Shown in pieces: positions 8,014 through 15,204 of a stretch of 15,262 nucleotides of DNA (the stretch's first letter is position 1; each line of letters starts with the position of its first letter). The notes under the pieces are model-generated. The model did no database searches and was not told the origin of the DNA. It saw only the letters and a program-made list of their open reading frames with translations. Origin of the DNA: Cymbomonas tetramitiformis (lineage: Eukaryota > Chlorophyta > Pyramimonadophyceae > Pyramimonadales > Pyramimonadaceae); NCBI GenBank assembly GCA_001247695.2, contig LGRX02035267.1:1-15262 (forward strand), read 5' to 3'. Position numbers and translations under genes: made by a program.

Positions 8014-8338
8014 TTGCAGCCATGCATAGACAAGCAAGGAGTTCTGCCACAGTGCTCAAGCACTATATCTCTTGGGGTAGGCATGCGGGTGTGTGCCACT
8101 TGAGATAAGGTACCCTTACCTGAAGAATTCGGGTTGTCGAAAACACAATCCTCTCTTCATTGTCCTTCACGAACACCTATGGCAAGGGCACCAAACACCA
8201 CAACGTAAATTGACGGCATCTGCCCCCAAAAATGAAGGCATCTGCCCCCAAAAGAATTCTGAAGGCGTTGTTATATAAATATTCTGAGGACGTCATGATT
8301 ATTATTATTTATATATATATATATATATATATACGAAG
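8014..8338. other. Upstream cyclase DNA with short repeats and AT microsatellite
   Basis: The cyclase frame stops making sense upstream of 8059. A 17-base direct repeat, GGCATCTGCCCCCAAAA, occurs at 8215-8231 and 8237-8253. An (ATT)n/(TA)n microsatellite fills about 8299-8333, directly against the left end of the foldback element. No gene was recognised. Confidence 0.7.
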
Positions 8339-8390
8339 TATGTTACGGCACCAGCGCGCCGCTGGCAGATGCCAGCCAATTTTGGCACAG
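8339..8390 (+). repeat. Left terminal inverted repeat of foldback element
   Basis: This copy matches the reverse complement of 9619-9669 with about six mismatches. It contains AGCGCGCCGCTGGCAGATGC, itself built of nested palindromic words. Confidence 0.8.
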
Positions 8391-8439
8391 TAGAGCCGAA
8401 TGACACATGCAGCTCCGTGACTCAAACAGGATGTGCAAG

Positions 8440-8665
8440 TAGCCACGAACCGACACTCCTGTTCAGCTCTGTTCCTTTTGCTCTTTCCACCGCTCCCAAC
8501 CCAGAGGACTCTTTTCCTTTTGATGACTTGCACGGACAGTCTGGACATCTCATCAAAGCTGAATTTAGAAAGCATTGTAAAGCACAAAATGCATTTAAAA
8601 CACTTTACAAAATCATTTAACGAAATGTATTGCAGTGCCTGCCTTTGGCAAATGAGGATTCGAGC
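8440..8665 (+). repeat. Possible relic of DIRS-like 3' terminal sequence
   Basis: Several words occur in the same order as in 3140-3375: CAGCTCTGTTC(C)TTTTGC, a C-rich spacer, AGA(A/G)GACTCT, TAGAAAGCAT, then GCAGTG(TG)CCTG and TTGGCA(A)ATGAG. The middle part has diverged. This suggests that a third copy of the retroelement terminus was captured inside the foldback element. The match was made by eye. Confidence 0.4.
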
Positions 8666-8690
8666 ATCAGAAAAATGGGGATTTCTTGAG

Positions 8691-8945
8691 GGGTAATGGG
8701 GTATGATTTCGGGTGGTGGTGGCAAGGGGGTATGATTTTTTTGGGGGATTAATGGATGATGAACCCATATCCCCTCGAACCATCCCCCAACACCTCCCAA
8801 ACCATCTTCCAACACCCCCAAACCATACCCCATTACCCCAACACCCTCGAAACCATACCCCATTACCCCGAACCATCCCCCAAACCATCCCCCATTACCC
8901 CCAACATACACTTTCCGAACCATACCCCAACACCCCCCCAAGAAC
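8691..8945. repeat. C-rich inverted-repeat block with CCATACCCCATTACCCC motifs
   Basis: GGGGTAATGGGGTATG (8694-8709) is the exact inverse of CATACCCCATTACCCC, which occurs twice in the C-rich tract that follows (about 8824-8870). The tract is a degenerate repeat of AACCAT(A/C)CCCC with TTACCCC and AACACC variants. The G-rich strand is dense in runs of three or more G. Apparent reading frames here are low-complexity and not credited. Confidence 0.85.
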
Positions 8946-8992
8946 GTTTCCCCAGTAGCGATGGCGCGCTCGTGTGAATTCCCGTTGGCACA

Positions 8993-9597
8993 GGCGCGCT
9001 CATACCAAGAGACATGGCTGGCATATGCCAGCTGGTGCCACGAGGAAGCCTGAACGTTTGCCTCAGGCGCGCTCATACCAAAAGACATGGCTGGCATATG
9101 CCAGCGGGTGCCACGAGGAAGCCTGAACGTTTGCCACAGGCACGCTCATACCAAAAGACATGGCTGGCATCTGCCAGCGGCGCGCTGGTGCAACGAGGAA
9201 GCCTGAACGTTTGGTACAAGCGCGCTCATACCAAGAGACATGGTTGGCATATGCCAGCGGGTGCCACGAGGAAGCCTGAACGCTTGCCACAGGCGCGCTC
9301 ATACCAAGAGACATGGCTGGCATATGCCAGCGGGTGCCACGAGGAAGCTGAACGTTTGCCACAGCGCGCTCATACCAAAAGACATGGCTGGCATATGCCA
9401 GCGGGTGCCACGAGGAAGTCTGAACGTTTGGCACAGGCGCGCTCATACCAAAAGACATGGCTGGCATATGCCAGCGGGTGCCACGAGGAAGCCTGAACGT
9501 TTGGCATAGGCGCGCTCATACCAAAAGACATGGCTGGCATATGCCAGCGGGTGCCACGAGGAAGCCTGAACGTTTGGCACAGGCGCGCCTGTGCCAA
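8993..9597. repeat. About 73-bp minisatellite, about 8 copies
   Basis: Units begin with (A)GGCGCGCTCATACCAA(A)AG near 8992, 9064, 9138, 9219, 9291, 9363, 9436 and 9509. Each contains GACATGGCTGGCATATGCC, then AGCGGGTGCCACGAGGAAG and CCTGAACGTTTG. Most units hold the perfect 16-base palindrome GCTGGCATATGCCAGC. The third unit has a variant (GGCATCTGCC, then GGCGCGCTGGTGCAACG) closer to the element's termini. Several unit boundaries differ by one or two bases, so reading frames through it are accidental. Confidence 0.95.
9574..9597. repeat. Perfect 24-base palindrome centred on GGCGCGCC
   Basis: The left half is TTGGCACAGGCG and the right half is its exact complement. It directly ends the minisatellite. 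A second, imperfect version follows at 9601-9628 (TTTTGGTACC, GGCGCGCC, TGTGCCAAAA). Confidence 0.97.
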
Positions 9598-9618
9598 TGA
9601 TTTTGGTACCGGCGCGCC

Positions 9619-9669
9619 TGTGCCAAAATCGGCTGGCACATGTCAGTGGCGCGCTAGTGCCGTAACATA
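9619..9669 (-). repeat. Right terminal inverted repeat of foldback element
   Basis: This is the inverse partner of 8339-8390, ending GTGCCGTAACATA. (TA)n follows directly. Confidence 0.8.
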
Positions 9670-9691
9670 TATATATTTTGAGGGAGTCATT

Positions 9692-9875
9692 ATATGAGCA
9701 AGCCGCCGGTATATACCGGCCGATTTCGGTACAGGCTGCACCGATTGCACTGGTACATGCTAGCCTGTTCCAATTAGCATAACCCCCCCACCGTATGAGC
9801 AAGCCGCCGGTATATACCGGCCGGGTTTTTCGGTACAGGCAAGTCTGTACCAGCTGCAATCGGTACACGCTAGCC
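9692..9875. repeat. Direct repeat of a palindromic GCCGGTATATACCGGC module
   Basis: TATGAGCAAGCCGCCGGTAT occurs at 9692 and again at 9794. Each copy contains the perfect 16-base palindrome GCCGGTATATACCGGC (9705-9720 and 9806-9821), then TTTCGGTACAGGC and a stretch ending GGTACA(T/C)GCTAGCC. The second copy has the hairpin GGTACAG-GCAAGT-CTGTACC (9832-9851). Confidence 0.92.
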
Positions 9876-9879
9876 ATCA

Positions 9880-10165
9880 TAATCTAGGGTTGGTTGTGGG
9901 GTACTTGGGACTTGCAGGGGGTGATGTGAAGGATGTTTGGGGTGCAGATAGCTTACCGGGAGGGGTGAAGGGGATGTTGGGGGGGATGCATGGGGGTCAA
10001 CAAGATAGTAGGGCATCGAATTTCAATTTCTTGGGCCCGTAAATCGTGGGGGCGGGAGGAAGGGGGGGCTTTGGGCCTTTAGGTGTCGGGCGGATGGGGG
10101 TTGCGCGGGGGGTTCGGCTTTGGTCCCCATCAAAGGAGGGGGTTGGGGCTTTGATTTTTTGGGTA
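9880..10165. other. G-rich region without recognisable gene
   Basis: This is a dense run of G tracts (TGTTGGGGGGGATGCATGG near 9974; GTGGGGGCGGGAGGAAG near 10047). It is roughly mirrored by the C-rich stretch at 10640-10830. CTAGGGTTG appears here (near 9884), and its inverse CAACCCTAG is at about 10660. No gene was seen. Confidence 0.6.
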
Positions 10166-10550
10166 CCATATTGTGGTTTCCCTCGACTATATTGTGGCGT
10201 CCCTCCACTATATTGTGGCGTCCCTCCACTATATTGTGGCGTCCCTCCACTATATTGTGGCGTCCCTCCACTATATTGTGGCGTCCCCTCCACTATATTG
10301 TGGCTCCCCTCCACTATATTGCGGCTCCCTCCACTATATTGTGGCTTCCCTCCACTATATTGTAGCATCCCTCCACTATATTGTGGCTTCCCTCGACTAT
10401 ATTGTGGCTTCCTCGACTATATTGTGGCTTCCCTCACTATAGTGTGGCTTCCCTCCACTATATTGTGGCGTCCCTCGACTATATTGTGGCTTCCCTCGAC
10501 TATATTGTGGCGTCCCTCCACTATATTGTGGCGTCCCTCCACTGTATTGG
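10166..10550. repeat. About 21-bp minisatellite, about 19 units
   Basis: The unit is CCTCCACTATATTGTGGCGT with a period of 20-21 bases. Variants include CGACTATA, GTGGCTTC and one CACTATAGTGTGG. Each unit contains CCACTATATTGTGG, an imperfect palindrome whose outer CCAC/GTGG pairs are kept in most units. Because 21 is divisible by three, several frames stay open; these are not genes. Confidence 0.96.
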
Positions 10551-10555
10551 CCTTC

Positions 10556-10616
10556 TGATCGGGGAAAGGGCGAAAGGGAAAAGGGGGAAAGAGGAAAAGG
10601 GAAAAGTGGGAAGAAA
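10556..10616. repeat. Purine tract (AGGGAAA-type)
   Basis: This is an almost uninterrupted purine run made of GGGAAAA/GGGCGAAA words, directly after the 21-bp minisatellite. It is low-complexity sequence. Confidence 0.85.
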
Positions 10617-10639
10617 TCACTGTCCCTCCCTAGCTAGCC

Positions 10640-10830
10640 TCCCGTGACATGCCCATGCACAACCCTAGACCCCCCACCCACCCCCCAACATCCTAATTCC
10701 TGAAACCCTAAACCCTAAACTCAATGGCCTAAAACCCTAACACATACCTCCTTACATCCCCAACACCCCAAGCACCCTCACGCAACCTTTAATCAGCAGA
10801 CCACATCTCCCGACACCTCCAAGCAACCCC
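10640..10830. repeat. C-rich region with degenerate telomere-like CCCTAAA repeats
   Basis: AAACCCTAAACCCTAAAC (10703-10720), then TAAAACCCTAAC (10729 on), are copies or near-copies of the plant-type telomere unit CCCTAAA in a C-rich setting (CCCACCCACCCCCCAACATC near 10670). The sequence is too short for a telomere. It is either interstitial or part of the repeat family. Confidence 0.75.
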
Positions 10831-10845
10831 ATAGTCTCTCATGGC

Positions 10846-11045
10846 GAGCCTGTGCTAGAATCCTTAGCATAGGCGCGCTCATGCTAAAAAGCCCCGCTAG
10901 CATGTGCTCGCGGCGGGCTCGTGCTAAGAGGGGGTCGGCTGATATAGCATGAGCGCGCCCGTGCTGAAATCTTTAGCATAAGCGCGCCTGTGCTAAAATC
11001 TTTAGCATGAGCGCGCCTGTGCTAAGAACGCGCCTGTGCAGGTCC
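10846..11045. repeat. Cluster of GCGCGC-centred imperfect palindromes with TTAGCA/TGCTAA arms
   Basis: TAGCATAGGCGCGCTCATGC + TA (10864-10885), an AGCATGAGCGCGCCCGTGCT-type copy near 10956-10975, TTAGCATAAGCGCGCCTGTG + CTAA (10974-10997) and TTAGCATGAGCGCGCCTGTG + CTAA (11002-11025) are all imperfect palindromes on the same core. GCTAGCATGTGC (10898 on) parallels the 16-base palindromes of the other two families. Confidence 0.9.
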
Positions 11046-11268
11046 TTGGCCGCTTGCCCCTATGTATATTGAATACCAATATATCAGGAAGCATCAAGTA
11101 AGTTGATCGTCAGTTTTTATACTGCTAGTCACTTACTCATTTGAATCATTCCCGCGTCCGTAGCTATTATATAGTAGAATCACGGCCTGCATTCAATTGG
11201 GTTGAATCTCAAGGCTAAGGGGGGGTTGGTGCGGGTCAGCGACTTGGAAATTGCGGGAAGGGACTCAC
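11046..11268. other. No gene recognised
   Basis: This is AT-rich sequence after the palindrome cluster. Nothing with coding, RNA or repeat character was seen, apart from a short imperfect inverted repeat around TATTGAATACCAATATA (11067 on). Confidence 0.5.
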
Positions 11269-11407
11269 CTGCCACGTCGCAAGGGCTGCCACAAAGCACG
11301 TAATTAGCCCATACCACAACAAGTCCTTTTGGCACGGAGAATCTTCGAAAGGAAGCATGAATCCCTGAGGATGGGCCATGCGCGTCACTAAGTATCCACA
11401 AGGACAT
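11269..11407 (-). other. Candidate minus-strand exon with a strong splice donor
   Basis: The frame encodes GLVVVWANYVLCGSPCDVA and runs into a consensus donor GGCAG|GTGAGT (intron from 11268 downward), leaving one base. The upstream edge is uncertain; CCAAAAG at about 11327 is a possible but weak acceptor. The protein is not recognised. It is listed because the donor is of the same quality as those of the cyclase gene on the same strand. Confidence 0.25.
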
Positions 11408-12949
11408 TCGCCCTAGATTCCCCAGCTAGGGTATATTAGGCACCAAACTTCCACAATCCTCCTCCACAGTGCGACATCAACTTCCAAAACGATGAAGACC
11501 TACCAAGTAAAGGATACAAGTTGCAAAAAGTCGGCACTTCTCCGGCATATCCTCTTGTTTGAAGACGGTCAACGTTGTATATTACACAGTGGCATAGACA
11601 TACAAAGTTACTCTAGCTAGGGAGAGCACTTCTCACTTGCACTGTAAGGAGAGATATGCAGACTTGCTAGAACGTTCATAATTTCAATATGACAGACAAC
11701 GGCATGCAGCTGGGGAACCTTACCATCACAATTGTGGGAGGGGCAGTAACGAGGACCGTGAATTCAAACGGAAGGTGCAATATGCGTGGAAACACGACAA
11801 TCGCCATAAGCATCTGGTGGAATACTCCAGTTCCAAGGCACTGGAAGCTATACAAGGGGTTGAGTGCTGCAAATGACAAGGATAAAGTTGCAACCCAATG
11901 TATCCAAATCCCATTGTACTTATGAACCAAAAGGTACAACACCTGCAGTATGCAATCAAGGTGAAGTCAATCCTACCCGCACTGATCTTCACTAACCGCA
12001 CGCAACTTTTCGTTTGGATCGACTAAAATGGGCGTTGTGTCAATCGACAGTATATACATTTTGGGAATTGGGAGGCTATGGTTCATTACATCTGTTCGCC
12101 ATTCCATGCTCCAAAACTTCGAGGGCATCTCGCCCATTTTGACGTTTACAAAATCTTCTTGAACTAATGCGTTCCCGAGGGTTTCAAGGGTAAGGTTGAA
12201 TAAAGTCTACGTCACGGTCGAAATAAAGTTTAAACGCTTGAAAACACTTTCAACTCTCTCTTTGTCCAGGTACACTCGCAATTTGTGAAACTCAAATTGG
12301 TACTCGCAGGGCTCGCAGCGTCTTCGCTTCGGAAGCCTTAATTATATTTGCTTGATACAGGTTCAATTGAGTGTGTATTGGGGCTACCAACCTCACTGAC
12401 TTCTCAAGCATGTTGGATAACCATGAAAAAGAGTTTACCGACTTGATTAAGGGTCCCTCACTCGAGCATGGTTGCGAATCGTACAATTCCTTGAAAAAAC
12501 TAACTTGGTTGACGCTTCATCCAACAAAGATGCACCACCTCAGAAGCGTCAATCGCTTCAGTGACATAGGAACTTTGCCTCTTTGAGACCAAAGACCCGA
12601 ATGCCAAAGAGCTTACAAAATAGATATCGCACGGTTATGGTCGTCCCGTCAGATCAGCAGCTTGTGACCTTTTTTTAAGATCGATTCTCATGACCGTGCG
12701 TCGGAAAACTTCGCAGGAAGCGGGCACAACAACAATATATACGGCATCTAAGTACTTCGCGATATTTTGGAACAAGTTGCATACTTCGGGGTTCAGGTGC
12801 CTTTTGGCTAGCACAAAGACTATTGTCAAATTTTACTAAGTGATAGGAAAGAACGGTGTAAATAGCTGAGAGCGGGAATGAGAGGGGTGATACAGTTGCT
12901 TTATCATCATGTCCCCAACAGATTGAAGTTTGGAGAGCGAATCACTCAC
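11408..12949. other. Long stretch without a recognised gene
   Basis: Only short reading frames occur here. A plus-strand one at 11689-11925 and minus-strand ones at 12292-12486 and 12635-12829 (NPEVCNLFQNIAKYLDAVYI) have no recognised similarity. The last is followed by a possible donor (AAAAAAG|GTCAC). GAAGCGTCAATCGCTTC at about 12542-12558 is a short inverted repeat related to GACGCTTC at 12511. Nothing here is claimed as a gene. Confidence 0.4.
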
Positions 12950-13196
12950 CACGCCGTTGATCATAGTTGCAAGCTCTATCCCAGCGCAGAATGCAGAGCG
13001 CACAGCAAAGCCGTGTGTCTCGACCCTGTCGTCGTTGATTCGTATTGGTGGCGGCAATAACGAGCTTAGAAAGACTACATTTGGTTGAAACAGCCACAGC
13101 ACAAGGCTAGCGAATCTTGAGAACGTCCAGACGATGCCAACCATCAATCCGACTATGTTCCGCCATCTGGTTGACTCATAGGATACAGCCAAGAAA
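12950..13196 (-). other. Candidate minus-strand exon encoding a membrane segment
   Basis: The frame reads SFLAVSYESTRWRN, then NIVGLMVGIVWTFSRFASLV and LWLFQPNVVFLSSLL, and ends at a consensus donor GTG|GTGAGT (intron from 12949). A good acceptor, TATTTCCACAG, precedes it (13199). Using the adjacent AG at 13198-13197 keeps the phase with the candidate exon at 13244-13347. The hydrophobic run is long enough for one or two membrane helices. The family is not recognised. It could belong to the N-terminal membrane part of the cyclase on the same strand, but that is inference. Confidence 0.35.
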
Positions 13197-13243
13197 CTCT
13201 GTGGAAATAGATATTCTCTTTTAGAAGATTTGGTGACTGATAC

Positions 13244-13347
13244 CTATGCTCGAACTGCATTAGTTTAAGGCATGCTAAAAGGTAAACTAGCGCAAAATAG
13301 GTGATGCGAGGCACATGGCGCAGGAGTCTACAGCACATCCCTGAGCG
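13244..13347 (-). other. Candidate minus-strand exon with hydrophobic helix
   Basis: This stretch begins after ACTTATTCCAG and ends CATAG|GTATCA. The encoded piece is RHVPRITYFALVYLLACLKL plus a few residues, compatible with one membrane helix. The implied intron to the next candidate exon is only 47 bases, which is short, and the acceptor is not certain. Confidence 0.25.
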
Positions 13348-13440
13348 CTGGAATAAGTGCGCAGTTTGACTTGATTCACTGCACTTGCAGCTTTTGGTTT
13401 GGTGGGACGCGGCGTGTCTCGCTGAACGGGCCTCGCTCAC

Positions 13441-13637
13441 CGTAACTTGTCGATCTTCCATAACTTCAAATTATACAGGCGAGAGCCTTTCAACCTATCC
13501 AACCTGTTGCCTTTGACTGTTAAGCGCACAAAGCTCGAACATATTGAATCGTAAACTTCGGTACTCAAGGCTCCGGGCCCCACGAATTTGCATTTCCACA
13601 GAAACACATTCTTCAAAGGGACAGGGGTACTCGTCAA
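13441..13637 (-). other. Candidate minus-strand exon, unknown product
   Basis: The frame encodes KNVFLWKCKFVGPGALSTEV and LTVKGNRLDRLKGSRLYNLK, and ends at the donor TTACG|GTGAGCG (intron from 13440). No acceptor was fixed. The protein is not recognised. Its phase does not match the best acceptor of the next candidate exon, so at least one of these boundaries is wrong if they belong together. Confidence 0.25.
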
Positions 13638-13726
13638 GGTCTCGACCAGTTCTCTAAACCGGTTCCTTAAACTCGTGACACGCCTCTGTCGAGCTCGTGT
13701 CGTCGACCAGTTCTCCTGGCATGGGG

Positions 13727-13808
13727 GTTATTCTTATTGAGAATAACTCCTCGTTCAGTGGTTTGTGCAGTGGTTTGACGTCGAAAACCACTGCACGTGC
13801 AGTGGTTT
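13727..13808. repeat. Two adjacent hairpins
   Basis: GTTATTCT (13727-13734) and AGAATAAC (13740-13747) form an 8-base stem with a 5-base loop. GTGCAGTGGTTT occurs at 13765-13776, inverted as AAACCACTGCAC at 13785-13796, and again direct at 13797-13808. The middle copy can therefore pair with either neighbour. Confidence 0.92.
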
Positions 13809-13877
13809 CATCCCGCATCGCCCCGGTCATGGCAGGCGATCGATCGGGGTCGGCTAATCGGGGCCACCGGATTCCTC

Positions 13878-14219
13878 TACAGTGGGGGGAACCCTATACG
13901 GACGCCTTTTTCGATCGGTCCGTACGATCGCATACGTTGATTAAATCGAACGGGATAAAGCGCTGGTAGTAACGGTCAACGAGAGGTTGAGTTCCCCCAG
14001 CGGACACGTTTTCTCGTTCTGAACTAAAATACGTCCAGAGTACGAAAACTGCCTATAGCGATTATATCCGGGAACCCTATACGTACGCCCCATTGTCTAT
14101 TATATAGCAAAATATTATACACAAAATATTTCTGGTGTGATTGGACAGTCGACAATATTTAAGATATGAACAGGTCGTACGCATAGGGTTCCCGTCCGTA
14201 TAGGGTTCCCTCCACTGTA
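13878..14219. mobile_element. 342-bp MITE, Tc1/mariner- or pogo-like
   Basis: The terminal inverted repeats are 27 bases long including the flanking TA, with one mismatch: TACAGTGG-G/A-GGGAACC and so on, at 13878-13904 and inverted at 14193-14219. The outer TA fits the TA target duplication of the Tc1/mariner group, whose ends often begin CAGT. The motif GGGAACCCTATAC(G)G/TACG recurs inside, at 14069-14086 and, inverted, at 14177-14194, so the right end is duplicated. No transposase is encoded; the interior is AT-rich. Confidence 0.85.
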
Positions 14220-14263
14220 ACGATTTCAATATTTTATAATGATTTACAGCTCATAACTCATAA

Positions 14264-14914
14264 CTCGCTTGGGATGCCTACGTGGACCCGTTAACAGGTA
14301 TTGGCAGAATCGTTTACGGAAATCCCCCCTTTGATGGGAAGGATAAGGGCAAATCTTCGGCGGTCATGACTACCTTGGAAATGGGACATAAAGCGGCCAA
14401 CACCGTCCCTGGATTTTCAGGAACATGGATTCTCCCGCTGTCTCCCAAAAACCAAAAAAGATGGTTTGATAAAGGTTTTAAACTTGTTTTCAGATTCCCA
14501 CATAACACTATTCCATTTATCCCACATGGCTATTGGACGGGTGATGACCCCTACGTTCTCCCAGGTGGCGGATGCTATAAGGATGATTTTTCGGATGTCG
14601 TTATCATAGCTATAGACAGTGCACCCAGTGATACTCAACCAGCCTTTGATTGGAGGCCTACACAGAAAAAGATTGCCAGATGGTTCCTCAATGTCCTTCC
14701 TAAGTCCAGAGTCACGGAGAAGAGGCTAGAATACACCGGAGTCAACCCTGATATTTGGAATGAAGTTCTGAACGAAAGTGACAAAGTACTTCCTTCTTCG
14801 CTGTGCCCATGGCCCACTCAAGACCCCCCCTATCATCAGAATGGTGCTGAGCATTATTATGGTGGTCACCCCATGACACGACAATCACCAATGCAAATTC
14901 CAAGCCCTTCATAA
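14264..14914 (+). pseudogene. NPPF-motif N6-adenine methyltransferase-like fragment
   Basis: The frame is open from a stop at 14261-14263 to the stop at 14912-14914 and has no ATG before 14368; the upstream part is missing or interrupted by the MITE ending at 14219. It encodes WDAYVDPLTGIGRIVYGNPP + F, where NPPF is catalytic motif IV of N6-adenine methyltransferases. GTWILPLSPKNQKRWFDKGF and FPHNTIPFIPHGYWTGDD follow, matching the usual spacing of strand 4 and the strand-5 region. It is not the same as the NPPW domain of the DIRS-like copy. The SAM-binding motif I was not identified. The source could be another mobile element, an integrated virus-like element or a host gene; the sequence here does not decide. 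It is called a pseudogene because the start is missing. Confidence 0.5.
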
Positions 14915-15204
14915 GCACCGTGAAATGGCCCAAAGTACTTACACTCATGGGGTACCTCCCTCCTCTTTTTGGTACTGTCCTCAACACGATAGGTGTTCCC
15001 CGTGGCAAGATTAAACCTCTCCTAAGAAAACTTTCAAGAATCTGTAGACAACACACCAAAAATAGGCGAGACGTGTTTCTGTTAAACACCACCACCACCT
15101 TGAACACCGACCCGCATACAGTTGACATCCTGGGCAGTGAGACCATGACAGAAGCAGAAGCTGTGCAACAATCAAACGACTTTCTTCAAACCCTCCTGCA
15201 ATAA
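14851..15204 (+). pseudogene. Short frame, possible frameshifted continuation of the NPPF protein
   Basis: Frame 1 is open from just after a stop at 14848-14850 to the stop at 15202-15204 and overlaps the end of the previous frame. It reads TITNANSKPFISTVKWPKVL, MGYLPPLFGTVLNTIGVPRG and KIKPLLRKLSRICRQHTK, then an acidic tail (ETMTEAEAVQQSNDFLQTLL). The overlap and the lack of an early ATG suggest one indel near 14860-14900 in a single gene, or a separate ORF of the same element. The family is not recognised. Confidence 0.35.

Larger units (their letters stand above)
8339..9669. mobile_element. Foldback-like nonautonomous element with terminal inverted repeats
   Basis: The left end TATGTTACGGCACCAGCGCG (8339 on) is repeated in inverse at the right end (to 9669). 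The match runs for about 50 bases with about six mismatches, through the AGCGCGCC, CTGGCA/GCCAGCC and ATTTTGGCACAG blocks. Both ends abut TA-rich DNA, so a target duplication cannot be distinguished from the microsatellite. The interior holds a retroelement-end-like segment, a C-rich inverted block and a 73-bp minisatellite built from the same words as the termini. No transposase is encoded. It sits upstream of the last confident cyclase exon. Confidence 0.65.

Noticed and set aside
8309..9509. Reading frames of 130-262 codons on both strands across the C-rich block and the 73-bp minisatellite
   Set aside because: Repetitive low-complexity translations occur in several frames at once and follow the satellite period; unit lengths vary by one or two bases.
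8993..9597. CRISPR-like appearance of regularly spaced repeats
   Set aside because: The units are contiguous, with no unique spacers between repeats. This is a tandem minisatellite in eukaryotic DNA.
9997..10647. Frames of 80-170 codons across the 21-bp repeat
   Set aside because: A period divisible by three keeps several frames open; the products are the same short peptide repeated, in all frames.
11689..11925. 78-codon plus-strand frame starting at an ATG
   Set aside because: No recognisable domain, no supporting neighbours and ordinary length for chance in this DNA.
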